This document shows, in pieces, positions 61,313 through 64,000 of a DNA stretch of 64,000 nt. The DNA comes from Luteirhabdus pelagi (lineage in GTDB: Bacteria; Bacteroidota; Bacteroidia; Flavobacteriales; Flavobacteriaceae). The translations under genes were made by a program, and so were the position numbers. Below the pieces are notes generated by a model. That model did no database searches and was not told where the DNA came from. It was given only the letters and a program-made list of their open reading frames with translations. How positions within the stretch are numbered: position 1 is the stretch's first letter; each line of letters starts with the position of its first letter. The DNA lies in contig NZ_JAECMS010000001.1 in NCBI RefSeq assembly GCF_016827595.1, forward strand, positions 620,001 through 684,000. Direction: 5' to 3'.

Positions 61313-61522
61313 TTATAATTTTTGATAATTATAGTTTTCTTTAATATTTGTCGAAAAATATACCCCCTGAGAAGACGCGCTCATTAAATTTTCGTATTCG
61401 TTTTCAGGAACATCGTAATATTGATAAACGGTTCCACCTTTAAATTCTATTTCTAAAGTTTGTGAATTGGCATCATAACCCACAGACACTATATTTGATG
61501 ACCTTACTGATTCTCTTTCCAT
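61313..61522 (-). CDS. KTSC-domain small protein
   Basis: 69 residues. SSNIVSVGYDANSQTLEIEF and GTVYQYYDVPENEYENLMSA are the KTSC domain, named for Lys-Thr-Ser-Cys; here only part of that set is visible. The family is associated with tRNA-ligase/nuclease partners or with phage and mobile genes. Located between hsdS (12 bases upstream) and the OLD gene (9 bases downstream), so it is expressed with them. Confidence 0.75.
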   Translation of the reverse strand: MERESVRSSNIVSVGYDANSQTLEIEFKGGTVYQYYDVPENEYENLMSASSQGVYFSTNIKENYNYQKL

Positions 61523-61534
61523 AATTTTATAAGT

Positions 61535-62812
61535 TTAAATTATTGATTCCGTTTTCTCCTCCTCAACCCTTGTCATTTTTGAAAGAAGAAGATTAATCAA
61601 AGATTTGAGACTTGAAATTCCCTCAATCTTTAATAGAATTTCATTTTCTATTTTTTGACTAATAGTATCGAAATCGGTTATTAATTTTTCCGAATCAGAT
61701 GGCAAAGGCAATACTAAATTTTTAATTGTTGAATGTGTGATTGCGGGCATTGCGACAGCTAAATCAGATGACTTAATTAATTTTTGAATATCCTTATCAT
61801 TTAAAAAATAGTATAGAAAATTTTTTGAAATAATTTTATTGGTTGTAATCTTAAATAAATTGTTTGCAATAATACCTTCAATCCTTCTACACACTGTACC
61901 TGCATCTCCATATCTTATCATCACTATGTCGGTTTCGTCAGCAAAATACTTCTTATCATTTATGTCCACATATCTTGGTGGTTCATTAGTTCTAGGTGTA
62001 TAATCAATAATTCTTACAAACCTGTTCATTTGTCCAGTTATATTTGAATCAAACTGTAAATCTGTATCCACTTGTATCCCTTGTGACATAAAGCATAAAT
62101 CACCAAGTCTTACAGCATTCCACCCCTCCGGAATCTCTTTATCCAGCTCTTCATTATATACCATCTTACCTCCAGAGGATTTGTAGCCTTTGGTGAAGTC
62201 TATTGTATGGTCTTCGATAGGCTCAGACTGACATAAATCTACAGGAAACTCAAAATCAACAAACCAATGTTTGTAAATTGCTTGCGCGGTTTCTTCTAGC
62301 TTTAGATTGAGTTTTTCGTTGAGTCTGATACGATTGGCAACAGTATTGTATTCGTTAACGATTTCTTGTTGTCTTTCTATAGATGGGACGGGTAGTTCTA
62401 CTTCGCACATTTCATCCCAATCAAAAGTTTCTCTAGTACTTCCATGACTCATAAATCTGGCATATCTATCAAATTCCGGTCTACGGAACCACATCATTAA
62501 GTATTCAGGAAGTAATTGCATATCATCAACAATCTCAAACACTTTATACGATTGTGAAATAATGGCCTTATCATAATCTTCCAATAAGGCAATCGAGATT
62601 TTATCTCCATTTCTAGAAGTAACAGGTCCGTAAGCGAATTGCCCTTTTCGAACAACCTTATATCTAGACATATTCGTTCCAATCGTATTTGCTATCGATG
62701 GAATTAATACCTTCTGAATACTAACTCCCAATAGCCGGTTAATACTTGAATCTGTATTTCGAATATTGACTTCTTGAATGTAAGATCCCAATTTTTTATA
62801 GTTCAATCTCAA
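61535..62812 (-). CDS. hsdS: Type I restriction specificity subunit
   Basis: 425 residues with two target-recognition domains of similar shape. The first ends VELPVPSIERQQEIVNEYN with its coiled-coil helix and AIYKHWFVDFEFP (about 180-195), the central conserved region. The second ends LVLPLPSDSEKLITDFD with the distal helix. The TRDs set the bipartite DNA target. Its start overlaps the hsdM stop by 17 bases, normal for this pair. Confidence 0.92.
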   Translation of the reverse strand: MRLNYKKLGSYIQEVNIRNTDSSINRLLGVSIQKVLIPSIANTIGTNMSRYKVVRKGQFAYGPVTSRNGDKISIALLEDYDKAIISQSYKVFEIVDDMQLLPEYLMMWFRRPEFDRYARFMSHGSTRETFDWDEMCEVELPVPSIERQQEIVNEYNTVANRIRLNEKLNLKLEETAQAIYKHWFVDFEFPVDLCQSEPIEDHTIDFTKGYKSSGGKMVYNEELDKEIPEGWNAVRLGDLCFMSQGIQVDTDLQFDSNITGQMNRFVRIIDYTPRTNEPPRYVDINDKKYFADETDIVMIRYGDAGTVCRRIEGIIANNLFKITTNKIISKNFLYYFLNDKDIQKLIKSSDLAVAMPAITHSTIKNLVLPLPSDSEKLITDFDTISQKIENEILLKIEGISSLKSLINLLLSKMTRVEEEKTESII

Positions 62813-64000
62813 AGCCTAGTTCTTTAAAAACATTCAACAAATCTTTTTTAGAGGCTTTCTGTTGCTGTAGCAAATCGGTCATTTCTGCTTGTAAGGCTGT
62901 CATTTTTTCATCGAAATCAATGTTTTCATCATGGTTTATAAACTCAATATATTTGCTGGGTACCAGGGAAAAATCTTTTTTAGCTACTTCTTCATATGTG
63001 GCACTGTAGCAGTACTCAGGCACATCCTGATAATTATTTCCTTCCTGTTGCCAATCATGATAGGTGTTTACAATATCGCTTATCTGTTTTTTAGACAATT
63101 GAATATACTTTTTCTCAAATGGTTCACCAATTTGGCGTAGGTCCATAAACAAAAGTCCCTTTTCACGGTTGCGGTAGTTTCGAGTGGTATCGGGCAAGGT
63201 GAGGGTTCGTGCTGTTTTGTTTTTGTTCAATATCCAAAGCGTCACGCTAATATCCGTGGTATAAAACATATTCCTTGGAAGAATAACTATGGCTTCTACC
63301 AGATCGTTTTCTATCAGCTTTTTTCGGATCTTATATTCGTCACCTCCACCAGACAAGGCACCATTGGCCAAAATAAATCCGGCTACTCCATTTTCAGAAA
63401 GCTTGCTTACCATGTTTAAGATCCACCCATAGTTGGCATTGCTTTTTGGCGGCACTTCGTAGCCCTTCCAGCGAGGGTCGTCCAATAACTCATCTGCCCC
63501 CCGCCAATCCTTTTGGTTAAAGGGTGGGTTGGCCATGATGAAATCGGCTTTGAGATCCTTATGCTGGTCCTGGGCAAAGGTGTCGGCAGCTTTTTCGCCC
63601 AAATTGGCGGCAATACCCCGAATGGCCAAGTTCATCTTGGCAAGTTTATAGGTGGTATTTGTATATTCCTGCCCATAGATAGAAACCTCTTTTTTGTTTC
63701 CATGGTGCGCTTCAATAAATTTAATGGACTGCACAAACATTCCTCCAGAGCCACAGGCAGGGTCGTAAATGATACCCTTGTAAGGTTCTATCATTTCGGC
63801 AATCAAGTTTACGATACTTTTAGGGGTGTAGAACTCACCTTTTCCCTTTCCTTCCTTTAACGCAAATTTTGATAGGAAATATTCATAGACTCTTCCCACG
63901 ATATCCTGCCCTTCATCTTTTAGCGTATCAATTTCATTAATCTTATCGAGTAGGGAAGCAAGCTTGGATTTATCTAGGCCCAATCGAGAAAAATAGTTGT
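62796..64000 (-). CDS. hsdM: Type I restriction N6-adenine methylase (partial, runs off right edge)
   Basis: The frame is open through the right edge, so the N-terminus is outside the window. GEFYTPKSIVNLIAEMIEP, then DPACGSGGMF (SAM-binding motif I) and MANPPFN (NPPF, motif IV) are clear. The C-terminus ends in a coiled coil (DEKMTALQAEMTDLLQQQKA). It methylates adenine in the HsdS target. Upstream residues NYFSRLGLDKSKL fit the usual HsdM sequence before the catalytic domain. Confidence 0.93.
   Translation of the reverse strand, partial: NYFSRLGLDKSKLASLLDKINEIDTLKDEGQDIVGRVYEYFLSKFALKEGKGKGEFYTPKSIVNLIAEMIEPYKGIIYDPACGSGGMFVQSIKFIEAHHGNKKEVSIYGQEYTNTTYKLAKMNLAIRGIAANLGEKAADTFAQDQHKDLKADFIMANPPFNQKDWRGADELLDDPRWKGYEVPPKSNANYGWILNMVSKLSENGVAGFILANGALSGGGDEYKIRKKLIENDLVEAIVILPRNMFYTTDISVTLWILNKNKTARTLTLPDTTRNYRNREKGLLFMDLRQIGEPFEKKYIQLSKKQISDIVNTYHDWQQEGNNYQDVPEYCYSATYEEVAKKDFSLVPSKYIEFINHDENIDFDEKMTALQAEMTDLLQQQKASKKDLLNVFKELGFEIEL

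Overview
The window is chromosomal DNA of a member of the Bacteroidota, almost certainly a marine-type Flavobacteriaceae. The signs are low GC in most genes, a type IX secretion C-terminal sorting domain on an 1,818-residue adhesin with GEVED, SprB and HYR-type modules, FISUMP and DUF6090-type proteins, many short lipoproteins ending in a lipobox Cys, and weak Shine-Dalgarno signals. No rRNA, intact tRNA, CRISPR array, transposase or integrase was found.

Layout. (1) 1-7.4 kb: accessory genes on the minus strand. They include a tightly coupled sce7726 / sce7725 / RES-domain operon, an HNH nuclease, a PD-(D/E)XK protein with a membrane-anchored partner, a CAP12-like TIR protein and a three-gene set of small membrane or coiled-coil proteins. 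A roughly 140-bp structured repeat separates several of them. (2) 7.4-9.6 kb: an XRE regulator divergent from a GC-rich gene pair of foreign look, followed by a gene-poor stretch with palindromes. (3) 9.6-19.8 kb: ordinary chromosomal genes, namely an amidohydrolase, a FISUMP-serine hydrolase fusion, a DUF418 protein, a PAS/HTH regulator, an ECF sigma factor with a putative anti-sigma factor, a serine hydrolase and lipoproteins. (4) 19.9-29.5 kb: a membrane KAP P-loop NTPase, a tRNA/tmRNA-3'-end-like scrap, and the giant adhesin. (5) 29.5-41.8 kb: lipoproteins, a methyltransferase, a gluzincin protease, a DsbA-like protein and a LuxR-type regulator. The large spacers here are heptanucleotide-periodic repeat arrays, and one two-gene TPR/lipoprotein module is present twice, 10 kb apart. 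(6) 41.8-48.8 kb: seven consecutive minus-strand cassettes of one or two genes, each separated by the same structured repeat in the same orientation. (7) 49-64 kb: hypothetical genes, two tiny proteins, then a type I restriction-modification locus. Between hsdM-hsdS and hsdR this locus carries a KTSC protein, an OLD-family ATPase/TOPRIM nuclease, a reverse transcriptase, a PD-(D/E)XK protein and a DUF262/HNH protein.

Three signals stand out. First, an attC-like repeat whose stems covary between copies organises unrelated genes into what looks like a gene-cassette array. Second, a reverse transcriptase and an OLD nuclease are embedded in a type I RM operon, with a potentially structured 187-nt leader before the RT. 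Third, six intergenic spacers are built from drifting 7-nt units, resembling the heptameric STRR repeats known from cyanobacteria. The accessory genes are rich in candidate phage-defence proteins: RES, TIR, KAP, OLD, RT, DUF262, several PD-(D/E)XK nucleases and type I RM.
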